NCBI GenBank assembly: GCA_038025085.1
Contig: CM076148.1
Coordinates: 36,787,691-36,851,690, forward strand
Direction: 5' to 3'
DNA: 64,000 nt
Origin: Tetragonia tetragonoides
Taxonomy: Eukaryota; Streptophyta; Magnoliopsida; Caryophyllales; Aizoaceae
A program made the position numbers and the translations under genes. Under the pieces are notes generated by a model. It was given only the letters and a program-made list of their open reading frames with translations, had not been told where the DNA came from and did no database searches. This document shows, piece after piece, positions 11,831-22,852 of this stretch (the stretch's first letter is position 1; every line of letters begins with the position of its first letter).

Positions 11831-13621
11831 ACAATTCACCATTGGGCTGAGTATCTGGTAGCCTTCATCTGATGATAGAGAAAGATATCATACAAGCTTG
11901 GCTCTGTTAAGTGACCAGAATCATTAGTACACTCTTTTGTCATGACTCGCTTGTGATATCTAGAAGCTAATTGTACTGCTACAGAAAATAACATAACTAA
12001 ATTGGCAAAACTGAAGTTGTTGCACACAATGTATGCATGCAAACATGCAATATGAAATTCCTAGCTGACAAGGGTTGAAGGGAACTATCCTTATATCATC
12101 CAATATCAATAAGAGATCTCAAAATTCAAAGAATCTGCTTAATAATTTAGCATATTCCATAAAAATTTCAAGCTGAGTGACAGATTCTGGGATGAAGACA
12201 TTCAAAATAAATAATTGTCACTGGGAACAATCACCAAACTCATTCAACAAGATTCCCTTCTACACTGTCAGTAGTTGTAACTTGTAACCACTACATTAAC
12301 CTGCAACTATACGTAGTTTTCAATGTTAACATTGTCATAACTAATACAATATAATCACTACACTACCAATGCAACAGTGCATAAGCAACTCAGACACTCT
12401 ACAAGACTTTAGATTGCATTTTAACATTCTCAAACTTCAAGACTAATAGAATGCTTATATCGTATTGTCCTCATAAGGTACAAACAATACAAGCAATATT
12501 GATAATTCCTCAATCTAACTCAATGAAGTGCTTAAAATTCATAGCTAATAAAGAATGAAATTTGAAATTCACAACGAGGAATATGGTTTACCATGAACTT
12601 CAAATTGAACTATGATCAGATATCAAGTTCAAACCCAACTTATCCAAGAGCCAGGGCCTAAACTGAGGTACGCAAGTACTTGCCCCTGGAAAGACCATTA
12701 TTCTCTTTTAAACCTCACAGGTTCAACATATACTAATGAACAACAATAATAACCACCCTTGAACAGAAATTCAAACAGGCATTCAAAAAGATAAAACAGA
12801 TCGGAATAGGGACTACATGAACTGAGACCAATTAAGGTGACCACATGCTGACCAAAGATTGTGAGCAAAATAATTGATATTATTCTAAAGTAGCAAGCAA
12901 ATCAACCGGATATTTACAAAACAAAAATGATCTTCAAGAACTTACAGTTCCAGATGTTCTAAATGACTACAGCTCGTGCATAAGACCCCTGGGCATGACT
13001 AATGACAAGCAGTGCAATTGACCTGTCATCATAGCAACCGATAGAAAGTTATCCCAGAAAGAGTTGATAATGCAGTGGCTGCAAGAAAAGATGATCTTTG
13101 ATACCGGAGCTAGCTATACAAAGATACTAGAATCTAGAATGTACATTGCCATTATACAATATAACCACTACATTACCAATGCAACAGGGCATAAGCAACT
13201 CAGACATCCATGGAAATTTTAGACTCACCTCCTTTTCCCACACAATTGAATCTCTAAATAATCACCAATTGAACTTAGGGCACTATTCTCTTTCTTTCCT
13301 TAAAGATATTTGAGCTGAATTATATTACCCATTTCAAATAGTTTCTCTCTCCATTGAGATTAATTATTTTTACAGTGAAGAGAATGAAAGGGAGGGGTAG
13401 GAAGGGGTTTGATTTGTGGGTTGCTAGTGGGCTTGACGAGGACTAGTGGCGTGCCAGTGACTCCGCCGTCGGCGTTGGTGGCTCGGCCCAAAGCTGAAAA
13501 TTGAAAATTGAAGAAGGTATGGAAGAAGAATCGAAGGACCAAGGTTGAAGATGAGGCACTTGGGACTGTTGAAATTTTTTTAATTGAAAATGTTTGATTA
13601 AATTGAAAAGAAATAGGTTTC
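11831..13621. other. Intergenic stretch with a dispersed direct repeat
   Basis: No gene could be supported. About 65 bp at 12340-12405 (containing CAATGCAACAGTGCATAAGC) recurs at 13150-13210 with few changes, 0.8 kb apart. A minus-strand open frame at 13360-13623 of 87 codons has a Ser/Thr-rich start but no recognised domain. A minus-strand GTAAGTT donor at about 12945 is isolated. Confidence 0.4.
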
Positions 13622-13831
13622 AATTATGCTCCAAGTCGACCAATAAGCACTTAGATAAGTTGGTGAGAAACTCTTCTAGTTTAAGCAGAGGTCTCGAGTT
13701 TGAGACCCTGTAAATATAGCAGTGTTAAATACTTGTTGGGAGAGTTTTATCGCCCTTGTGGTCCTACCCGGCTCGGTCCGGATTCAACCGGACGGTCTCG
13801 GACCAAAAAAAGAAAATTATGCTCCATGTCG
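13622..13831 (+). mobile_element. tRNA-derived SINE with target-site duplication
   Basis: A 17-bp direct repeat, AATTATGCTCCAWGTCG (one mismatch), lies at 13622-13638 and 13815-13831. It encloses a 176-bp body. The body has an A-box-like TTAGATAAGTTGGTGAG near its start and a B-box-like GAGTTTGAGACCC some 35 bp later, as in RNA polymerase III promoters of tRNA-derived SINEs. It has a GC-rich 3' part and ends in an A-rich tail (ACCAAAAAAAGA). Target duplication, internal promoter and tail together make the call strong, although I cannot name the family. Confidence 0.8.
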
Positions 13832-14534
13832 CAAGAATTAGATTTTTACTGTTTTGATTAAGTGGATGGAGAAATTAGTGTTAAAAGAGGTACTAAAAGG
13901 ACAATACAATGCTTTAGAAAAACATATATTGCAAAGACAAAAACTATGCCCTGTTCTAGAACAATTCAACTTTTAAGACCACAAATTTTGGGTGTTGAAC
14001 TAAGCATCCAACACCCTTAATGGAGTGTTGAACTAGGCATCCAACAGACCAACACCCCTTTACAAAAATTAGAAGGTGGAAAGACAAAGAAAAATTAGAA
14101 GAAGGATAAAATTGGCAACTCAAGTCAAAAAGGGGTGGTATTTAGTTAAATGGGTAGTGTATTTAGCAACACTCAAAATTTAATTAATTATTTTGGGTTA
14201 AAATATATTTAATTTAATTTAATTAATTTATTTCGGGAATTAAGATAGTCCAAAAGCCATCTAAATAGGCTTATAATTAACCTTTGGGCCAACCCACGCT
14301 TGTAGGACCAAGTAAATAGTTAAATAGACTAAATCCATAAGAAAAGATTATCAAATCAAAGAATTTGGTCAGTCCATGACTACTAAGCTTGTTAATGGAT
14401 TAGAACTCCCTAGGTCATCAGGGATTCTCTCTATAAATATCGAAGTCTCACTTCATTCCAGATGATGGAAATTTTCTAGTAAAAAGCTCTGTCAGTGCAT
14501 TTTCTCCACCTCTTTTGCAATCAAAACTTCAAAG
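13832..14534. other. AT-rich stretch, no gene seen
   Basis: No exon is supported. A motif of about 20 bp, GTTGAACTARGCATCCAACA, occurs twice within 45 bp at 13992 and 14029. Confidence 0.4.
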
Positions 14535-15084
14535 TAGAGCTGTTTACGGGCGGGACAGCCCGTTAGGCCCGTCCCATCAGGTCCTGAATTAGGGTGGGCT
14601 TGGACAATGGTTTTTTATAAAAATATGATTTGACAAGCCCGTCCAACCCTGCCTGTTTGAGCTGGCGGGCTGGTCATGGACATAAAAAAAAAAGCCCACG
14701 GGCTAGCCCGTTAAATCACAATTTCAGGGGGAAAAGTATGCTGCCGCCATTGTAGTACTAGTACTCTACTGTTCTACGCTTGAGAAGTGAGTCAGGCTAA
14801 ATGCCACAACATACTTCAATGTTTTATTATTGGTGCTTGTTGTACTTTAAAGTTTAAATGTATAAAAGTCTTTGGTATGTCTTGTTTACATTTGTATCTG
14901 TATGAGAAATTGAGAACGAGACCTTGTGCAATCTTCAGCTTAAATGCTCTGTTTTAAGACCAGTAATGCTATTTTTATTTGAATCTAATTAACCGGTGCT
15001 GTTAACCCAAATCAGAGGAGAATGGTTGACTTTTTATTTTCACTAGGAAAAGCCCGCTAGGCCCGTGGACAGCGCATCTCGCTA
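14535..15084. mobile_element. Possible hAT-type remnant
   Basis: The left edge (14535) reads TAGAGCTGTTTACGGGCGGG. Sequence near the right edge (15061-15076) reads GCCCGTGGACAGC. Reversed, this resembles the left GCTGTTTACGGGC, as in the GC-rich imperfect inverted ends of many plant hAT elements. GGGC-rich blocks cluster within the first 180 bp and there is no transposase. No 8-bp target duplication could be matched, so the call is tentative. Confidence 0.3.
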
Positions 15085-15117
15085 GTTAAGGGCATTCATG
15101 GACACATATTTTTGGCC

Positions 15118-15120
15118 CGC

Positions 15121-15215
<95 letters not shown>

Positions 15216-15265
15216 TATTTTATTATTATTATAATAACTATTATTATTATTATTATTATTATTAC
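15118..15265. repeat. (TTA)n microsatellite
   Basis: About 145 bp of near-perfect TTA repeats, interrupted around 15215-15240. It produces poly-Asn and poly-Tyr open frames on both strands that are not genes. Confidence 0.95.
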
Positions 15266-17633
15266 TTGGGATCTCCATTTTTTTGGGCTTATCTCAAAAA
15301 TTAACTCATTAGATCCCATCTGATCCCAAAAAAAAATAAAAAAATAAACTCATTAGCATGACTAAATGGAAATTTTTTAAAAGATGTGGCAAATATAGGA
15401 ATTACGATAGTTAATCAAAAATGCAAATGGTCATCATATAAAGTGATTGATTGAAATATGGCTGCATATTCTATATCACTTGCTCAAGGATCTACAAAGC
15501 ATATACCATATAATGCATGAGCAATAAGTGAGAGTATTGTGTTAGTTGTTAAGTTTCCCATTTACTGGACACCAAAAGATCTCCATCTTGTACTTCGTAT
15601 AAGTTGCCGTTTTTCAGACAATTAAAAAAGATCTCTGAGGTGATATAGCTCCAAAGAGCTCGTTTAAGTGTACACATTCTATGTTGTTAGAGAATGCCTC
15701 CAGATATTATGATTATGATTATGATTGGTTGGCGCTTCATATGCTCATGTAAAATGCCAATGCATAAGATATATGACAAGAAAAATGTTTTAATAACCTA
15801 GAGGGTGGCCAACCCACTTGAGTAATGTGTCTATCTATCTCGTACTTTAATTACTATTTTTGAAAATAGAGGAGAGAGATAGATATAATAAGGTGTGGGT
15901 GACCAACTCAGTGGGTGGATGTATCATTCTCCATTATGACAAATGGGTCTTGTTTTAAAGTGCATTTCGCGCTCTTTTCATTGGTATAAGATATTTTTTA
16001 ATTTTTTAAACATGAAACAAAAGTTATACTGCTCTTAATGTTTCATTATCTTCAATGATTTACTGCCATAACTCTAATATTCTCTCTTTTCTAACTTCTA
16101 TTTTTGATTTATTATTGTTATTTTTTTTAAAAAGGTTCACTTAGGTGGACGCGTCCAATGCAACAGTTAAATGCTTAGGTTCATTGTAGATGCTAATCAT
16201 TTTCTCTCATTTTCCTCTCTTTCTCCTTCTCCCACTCACACTCTCTCCTCCACTCCTACACTCCTAGGATTAGGTTCCTCTATGATATCGAGATTAGGCA
16301 AAAATTTGGGCATCCCATGCTGTCAGAAAATGTCTCTAATATGCATGCCCATGCGTTACATGGACTGTGACTATGTAATAAAATTAATATAACTTGATTA
16401 TTAATTTCATCGAAAAATTAAATTTTAAATGTCATTCTTGAAAAAAATAATATTAGTAATATATAAATAAATATTAATATAATCCACCATATAAAAAGAT
16501 TATTATTGTATGACTTATAGGAGGCACTTTATATCATTTCAACTCTTATCAACCAGTTTTCAATTAATTTTTAGTTAACTCGCCCCTATATGTTACCTGA
16601 TCCAAACATGAGGTCAACATTTCAAAGTCTTTCTATACTATTTTTTTCTTGGTCTAAGGGAGGCATGGAGGTCATTGGTTCAAAATCTTTCTATACTTAA
16701 TGTTAGTATGTCAATGATATTATGTTAATATCAGAATATCAATAACTTTTTAAAAATATGATCCTTTTTTTATGCTAAAATAGTTTAAATGTTTAATATA
16801 TACATAACCATTTAAGAGTTAAGTCTGACAATTGCCTTTCTTAGATCCACCTAAGCTTTAGAGAGGGTGAAGTACGGTCTTGCATTGAAGCTGCGACATA
16901 TTGCGGGTTGGGGATATATTAGCATTAGTGTGTATATGACTATATGTACACAAATGAGGTAAAAACTAATGTAAACCCCATAAGACCCTTATTTCCCATT
17001 TTGTTTAAGCTAAAAAAGGAAGGTGTTGTATTATTCTAATATGTTGGACGAAATCAGTAAGAATATTGCACCAACTCCCATAGCAGTAATCATATGTGGA
17101 GATCTCATTATTAAAAGTTTGGCAACTAATTATATTCATCTTTATAGATATTCACTCATTTAGGTGGACGCGTCCAATGCTATAAGAAAATAATTCCTAT
17201 ATTGTCACAAAAAAAATGACACATTTATTTAGATTAGCTTAAATTTCTATAACTTTTTAGTTGTTTCAAACTAATTACTTGTTTAGGTGGACGCATCCTA
17301 TGTTGTAAAAATACGTCTCTATTATATATACGTTATTTTTTTAAATCAATAAAACATACTACAAATGAGTCTCATTTTAAAGGATATTTCGTACTCTTTT
17401 CAATGGTGTAAGAAATTTAATTTTTTAAGCGGTGGAAGTAAAGTTATATGCTACTTAAAATCTAATAATCTACTCTTTAACGATTTAGGAAAATACAACT
17501 TTAGTATATATTCTATACCAAAACCTATATCTATTTTTTACTTAAAATTAAAACTATTTTACAATGGCTCGCTTAGGTGGACGCCTTCAATGCTGTCAGA
17601 AAATGCCTCTAATATATAGATATTATGATTTAT

Positions 17634-17637
<4 letters not shown>
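15266..17637. repeat. AT-rich region with a dispersed GTGGACGC repeat family
   Basis: No gene is visible. A motif close to TTTAGGTGGACGCGTCCAATG recurs at about 16141, 17158, 17281 and 17571, with a weaker copy at about 15662. Several copies are followed by GTCAGAAAATGYCTCTAATAT. The sequence before it is also shared: about 15943-16070 resembles 17363-17490 (both contain TTTCGYRCTCTTTTCAWTGGT). So a unit of at least 250 bp was duplicated here and then diverged. No terminal repeats or coding capacity were found. Confidence 0.55.

Positions 17638-17681
<44 letters not shown>
17638..17681. repeat. (TA)n microsatellite
   Basis: About 44 bp of pure TA, just left of the TTAA-flanked element. Confidence 0.95.
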
Positions 17682-17700
17682 GTATAACAGTTCGCATTAA

Positions 17701-18238
17701 TACCGCACCCCTTTTAAAACAATACCGCACCCCTATTAAAATTTTGACAAATTTGTCCTTTTATGATGTTAGGCCCTAATCGCTTTCTACACCAACTTAT
17801 AATACTAAAAAAAAAAAAAGAAGTACATGGATTAAAGGACCTGCGCCTGAATCAGGCGCAGGTCCTTTAATTCGTCTATTTTGTTCCTTTTTTTTAGGCG
17901 CAGGTATGCTAATTCGAAGTTTTCCGTCGCGATGCCGCGATTCAATAAATTGCTAGAGGGGGGTACTCAATTGCTAGAGTAAACCAACATTCAACCAATT
18001 CATAACATTATTCAATTAAAATGAAGTCAAGTGAAAATGATTACCTCTTTCTTTATCCTTCTCACTTCCTCTTTCTTTCTTCCTCTTGCTTGTCGGGCGG
18101 CGGTGGCGAGGAGGTGGCGGTGGTTGGGCGGCGGTGGGTGGGTGAGTGATGAGTGTTGTGTGTTTGTGTTTTTTTTAAAGGGGTATTTTGGGTAGTTCAG
18201 ATTTAGGGGTGCGGTATTGTTTAAAAAGGGGTGCGGTA
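17701..18238. mobile_element. 538-bp TIR element (MITE-like) flanked by TTAA
   Basis: Both ends carry an inverted repeat of about 34 bp that starts TACCGCACCCC and repeats that 11-mer internally (17701, 17723; mirrored at 18199-18238). TTAA lies directly outside each end (17697-17700 and 18239-18242). This is either a TTAA target duplication, as in piggyBac-type insertions, or part of longer inverted ends. Inside are a perfect 20-bp palindrome (17831-17871, one-base centre) and a GC-rich GGCGGTGG block near 18093-18150. No transposase is present. Confidence 0.6.
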
Positions 18239-18242
18239 TTAA

Positions 18243-18885
18243 GCACCCCCTATGTATAATTGAGGTCGCACCAAGATGACATTAAATAGATAATAAATAG
18301 TCATAAATTCATGGGTGGTTTGAAAGAAATCAAAAATACTTTTATTTTATTTTAATAAAAAAGTATTATTTTTATTATCCTAAAAAACTATATTATTTAT
18401 TCACGAAAATTGTAATTTATTTGTTAAATGTGTAAAAAGATTATTATTGTTTCTTGCTACTCCGATCCTATTATTCAACTTTATATATTGATATGATGAA
18501 AAAAATTGTTATATTGATTCTAATAACAGAGGATGATGAACAAGAACCCGTGCATCGCACGGGCACAAAATCTAGTATATATGTAAAATTGAGTTCTCAC
18601 CAAGTATTGAATATGTAATAAATAGCTGTAAATGCATGGATGATTAAAAATAGCTTTATTTTATTTTAATAAGAAATAAGTAACATAATTTTTATATTTA
18701 TTATGCGAAAAAAAAATTATATTATACATTTACTAAAAATGTAATTTCTTTGTGAATTTTTTTTTGTTGATCAAAATATTATTATTGTTCTTTGCTACTC
18801 ATGATTAAAAATTATCATATTTTTTCTAATAATGAAGTATGCATGATAAAGAAGAATCCGTGCATCGCACGGACACAAAATCTAG
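18243..18885 (+). mobile_element. Two tandem non-autonomous Helitrons of one family
   Basis: Two diverged copies of a unit of about 310 bp lie head to tail (about 18255-18575 and 18576-18885). Each ends in a hairpin (18547-18563: CCCGTGC, loop ATC, GCACGGG; 18857-18873: TCCGTGC, ATC, GCACGGA), eight bases later CTAG (18572-18575 and 18882-18885), then T. That is the Helitron 3' signature. Shared internal text includes CACCAAG, AATAAATAG and a TTATTATTGTT block. A third copy lies inverted at 40148-40498. No helicase is encoded. Confidence 0.65.
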
Positions 18886-18918
18886 TATACTATACTATAT
18901 TAGGGCTCCTCTTTGGCC

Positions 18919-18926
18919 TATAAATA
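18919..18926 (+). promoter_or_regulatory. TATA box of the F-box gene
   Basis: TATAAATA within GGCCTATAAATACAAG lies 122 bp before the ATG at 19041. Transcription would start near 18950. The box is only about 35 bp from the end of the second Helitron copy. Confidence 0.6.
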
Positions 18927-19040
18927 CAAGATTAGCTAGGCCAAGAGGTAATACAGAGTTTGAGAAAATTGACCATTGATTGAATATAATTCCCCCGAAG
19001 TTTATTCCCTACCAAAAGAAGAGTACAAAATTTCATAACA

Positions 19041-20417
19041 ATGTCTCCAATAATCCCAGAAGATATAATGGTGGAGGAAGTGTTGATAAAATTACCACCA
19101 AAATCTCTGTTACGTTTCAAGAGTGTATGCAAAAATTGGTACACCCTCATCAACAGCTCTTCCTTCATAAACCGCCACCTTGATTTCACCAACACCGCCA
19201 CCAAAACCACCACGCCTCGTTGCCACCTCATCTGTAGCCCGTGGAAAGATAGTAGCTCCCCAGTCATGTCTGTGGCAGCTATCATGTCAGGCGATTCCAA
19301 ACAAGTCATAGACCTCGAAAGTCCACCTGGCCTCAACAGTGAAGATCTGGTAGGCATTCACGGCCGTGAAATTTCCAAATCATATGATGCGTTTTATACT
19401 GAGGACTACAAGGAATTCTTCACCTCGTCGATCTATGGCCCATTGAACGGAATGTATTGTATAATGATGAAGGGTGTATGTTCAGGTCGTTGCACCATCC
19501 TACTTTGGAACTCAGGAAATAGACAAGTACATGTCCTTCCTCCAATGCCTTCTCCAGTGCTTCCCTCATCTCTTGAGCAGTCACTCGAAAGAAGGCCTGT
19601 CAGTGACCGATGTTTGATTTGTGGATATGGGTACGACCCTTCATCAAATGATTATAAGATAATCTTGATCACGGTACATGGGGAACCATTTTGCGATTTG
19701 CGTCACTTTTGTTGCTTTCATCTGTATAGCTTTGCCACAAATACCTGGAAACAGCTTGATCCCTTAGAAGTTATTCGGGACCCTTCCCTAATGGAGGTGT
19801 ATGACAATGGAGGTATTGCATTACATATCCACATAACTCAATCGATGATTTGTGGCGGGGGTTATGACAAAGGGGTTTATTCTCATGGGGCGTGCCATTG
19901 GCTCTTCACGACTTTGGACGAAGATATATGCCTCCTCTCATTCGACTTTGTGGGGGAGGCCTTTGGAGTAACTTCCTTCCCAAGAGCAGTCCTGGATTCG
20001 CATGATTGGACTGATGTGCTTGCAACTGCAGATGGTTGCCTCGCCATAGTTCGTTATGATTGTCGTACAGAATGGAGAAATGGTTATGGTGGTACGTTCA
20101 GTGCGTTCAGTGCGTTTGATGTGTATGTGATGAGAGAGTACTGCGTGCCAGAGTCGTTGGTGAGAGCATATAGAATCACGCTAACATTGTCCCCTGGCCA
20201 CTTCGCTGGCATTGTTGATGATGAATTTTTCGTGCAAGAAGATGGGAGCGGGAGGGTGATCTCTTATCGCCTAGATGCCCCTGAAATTGAAAAACAATCT
20301 CATGAGTATTGTTGTATTGATCATTTAGGGGTACGTATTATACCATATAGGGAATCTCTTGTTCCAGTTAGGCCTCGCAACAACCAAGTTCCATCAGTAG
20401 CAGAATTCAGAAGCTGA
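19041..20417 (+). CDS. F-box protein with F-box-associated (FBA) domain
   Basis: A single uninterrupted exon of 458 codons. Residues about 4-46 are an F-box (IPEDIMVEEVLIKLPPKSLL, then RFKSVCKNWYTLI), which docks on the SKP1 adaptor of SCF ubiquitin ligases. Residues about 135-400 match the FBA type-1 substrate-binding fold: LWNSGNRQVHVLP, a GYGYDPSSNDYKII block, a Trp-containing YSFATNTWKQL block, GACHWL and a late MREY motif are all in family order. Length fits the family (350-480). The ATG lies 122 bp after a good TATA box and starts the F-box directly. A shorter overlapping plus-strand frame and a minus-strand frame here are shadows. The target protein cannot be inferred. It looks intact and expressed. 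Confidence 0.9.
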   Translation: MSPIIPEDIMVEEVLIKLPPKSLLRFKSVCKNWYTLINSSSFINRHLDFTNTATKTTTPRCHLICSPWKDSSSPVMSVAAIMSGDSKQVIDLESPPGLNSEDLVGIHGREISKSYDAFYTEDYKEFFTSSIYGPLNGMYCIMMKGVCSGRCTILLWNSGNRQVHVLPPMPSPVLPSSLEQSLERRPVSDRCLICGYGYDPSSNDYKIILITVHGEPFCDLRHFCCFHLYSFATNTWKQLDPLEVIRDPSLMEVYDNGGIALHIHITQSMICGGGYDKGVYSHGACHWLFTTLDEDICLLSFDFVGEAFGVTSFPRAVLDSHDWTDVLATADGCLAIVRYDCRTEWRNGYGGTFSAFSAFDVYVMREYCVPESLVRAYRITLTLSPGHFAGIVDDEFFVQEDGSGRVISYRLDAPEIEKQSHEYCCIDHLGVRIIPYRESLVPVRPRNNQVPSVAEFRS

Positions 20418-22852
20418 TCATGTTCTGCGTGTTCTCACGTAATAAGCTGCTTCCTCAATCCTATACTGCTTACAATATCTAATAGTAGCAATTCGCTTGT
20501 CAGATGCTTAGGATACTCTCCCTTCCTACTTAAGACTTACTAATGATGAACTTTTATTCTCTAAACTAGCTAAGAAATATATACCATCTGCGTGCCCACT
20601 GACAGCCTTAGAAAGGCAAAGGCTGTAAAAACCGAAAAAAATTGCTACGTTGCTCAACTATATAATTTCTGTGTTTCTAGTAAGTGACCTTTAAGAGGAA
20701 ACAAGAGTGTGCGCTCCACAGTGAATACCGCTGCATGTTGTTTTCTTACTCGTATGTAGTAATAATGTTAGTGTTGTCATTCTTGCTTTTAGTTAGATGT
20801 TTCTGTGAGTGTTATCCTTAAATCCCTCATACTTTGATATTCAAGCAGTAATTTATCAGGCAACCTGTTCGATTACATTTTTTCTTGACATTTTTGTAAT
20901 ATTCTCTGCGGTTTTAACTGATGTTATATCAGTTGATCATTGATTCTACTTGGTAATATGAACAATATTGTCCTGTTCTTTTCCTGATCATCTTTTGTAG
21001 ACAGTTCTGAAACTCTGTTTTACAGAAGTGACTCATCGTCAAACTATTCATTCTTTACAGCAGTGATAGCTTCCTTGACATAAACATTTTGGCAAACTGA
21101 ATTCAATGAAGTAGTGTAGGACTAATTCACTATTACAAAAGGGTTCCCATGCATACAAAATACTACATACATTATATTTAGTATATGAGTGCCTTAAACA
21201 ACGAACTCAAAGATGTTGCTCGTGCTTGGGATTGTAAGCCAGTGTATTCATGAGCGGCTCGCAAATGTACCCAGTTCAAAGCTTGCTTGATAATAAATGA
21301 GTCAAGCACAAACACTGTAATAGAAAAAAGTTGAAAAAAAAAACAACGAAACACATATATGAGCAAGAGCAAAAATCCATATCTGTGACTTTCGATGACA
21401 GGAACAACTAGGCTCGTTTTTAGCTTTGTCCACCCAACATTAAGACTAGTTAATTAGAATTCCCAGCAAAAGAAACCTAATAATTACAAGGATACACTAT
21501 AACAAGCAGATCGAACGACAAACTACTGCCTGCTTTGGTTGATTAGTTTCTTAAATATGCACTGAATCCCTTCGAGAAAGTGTAGAAAAAGGACAATTAT
21601 AGTTTCTTACAGATTCTTTGATACTAACACATATTCTGATATTCATAGGATATATATCTGTCATCAGTACATGAGAACTGTCCATGCATTAGTGTTGAGA
21701 GTTGACACAGATTCATTGCTGCCTATAATCTATTCAAAGCAAAACCTCAAGGACATAAGCTTCTTCCATCCTGTAAATGCTGCTTACACTGTCACAGTTG
21801 GGTTACCAGATGCTTAAGATTTTTGCTTTCTACGTACGTAGACGTAGGTGATGAATACTTGACCTTTCTATGGGAGGCAATTGCTGTATTGAAAAAAAAT
21901 ATAACCACCAAGATTTTGTATTACTGTATCTAAGCAAATAAGAATAGCTTCGTTTACAATCGAATTAAATGGTGAAGCCTTATAACAGTAGTTGAGGTTG
22001 CACCAGCTGCAGAAAGCCTGTAGGAACTCGAAAAGAGTTTCTAAGTTGTTCAACCACAATCTGTTTGAGGAAACAGCACACGATTGTGTAATCGACAATC
22101 ACAGTTGATTAAATTCTTCTAATCCATATTCCACTTATTGATATTCCATTATCTGATCAGTATGAGCATTCTTTTTTAGTTTCTATTGCTCTGCCATATG
22201 AAATAGCATTGTTACTTATCAGAAGCTGAAGCTGGGAAATGAGCTCAAAAACATACCAATGTGCATAGTACGTGTTCTTTTATATCTATTCTGCTTCATG
22301 AGTGATTGGATGCATAGAAATTAGTATTACTTGATCAGGTTATATCTGCCAGAAATGGAGGAAAAGGAGGATTGGATTAAGGTACTTTTCGTCATCTGTC
22401 CCTCTTATGTTCAGTTTTTCTGCTACGAGCAATGTTTTGGCCGACTTTTGATCATGTCACAAACTTTAGTATAAGCAGAAGTTTATTGTATGATGAGAAT
22501 ATATTACCTTTGTTTTATAACAGAAGATATGTTGTAGTATATTCTATGCATGCACATATGTATATATCAAAGGTACATGTATAGATTTCTCTCAATAAAA
22601 TTAAACTCAGAAAGGTGATACTGATGATAAGTAAGAAACCATATTGCATTTCAAACTACTTAGCAAAGTAGTTGAAAACAAGGAAAAGTACACAAGGAGA
22701 AAACCATGCATGTAGTGTAAGATCGACTTATAGTGACACAACAAAGCCTATACGTACGTACATGACATGGTCTTATTGAAAGCATAGATCTTATTCCTCT
22801 AAGGAAGCAAACTCAGCCTGCATCTCTACTATAGTAGTTTCATCTGTGTAGC
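20418..22852. other. Intergenic stretch between F-box and Gly/His-rich genes
   Basis: No exon is supported. A stretch around 21915-22170 (CTGTATCTAAGCAAATAAGA, then TTCCACTTAT and a TATGAGCATT block) recurs in the same order around 26825-26945, pointing to an old local duplication. Short open frames such as 21868-22098 (minus) have no recognised content. Confidence 0.45.

Noticed and set aside
15096..15304. Poly-Asn and poly-Tyr open frames
   Set aside because: Artefact of the (TTA)n microsatellite.
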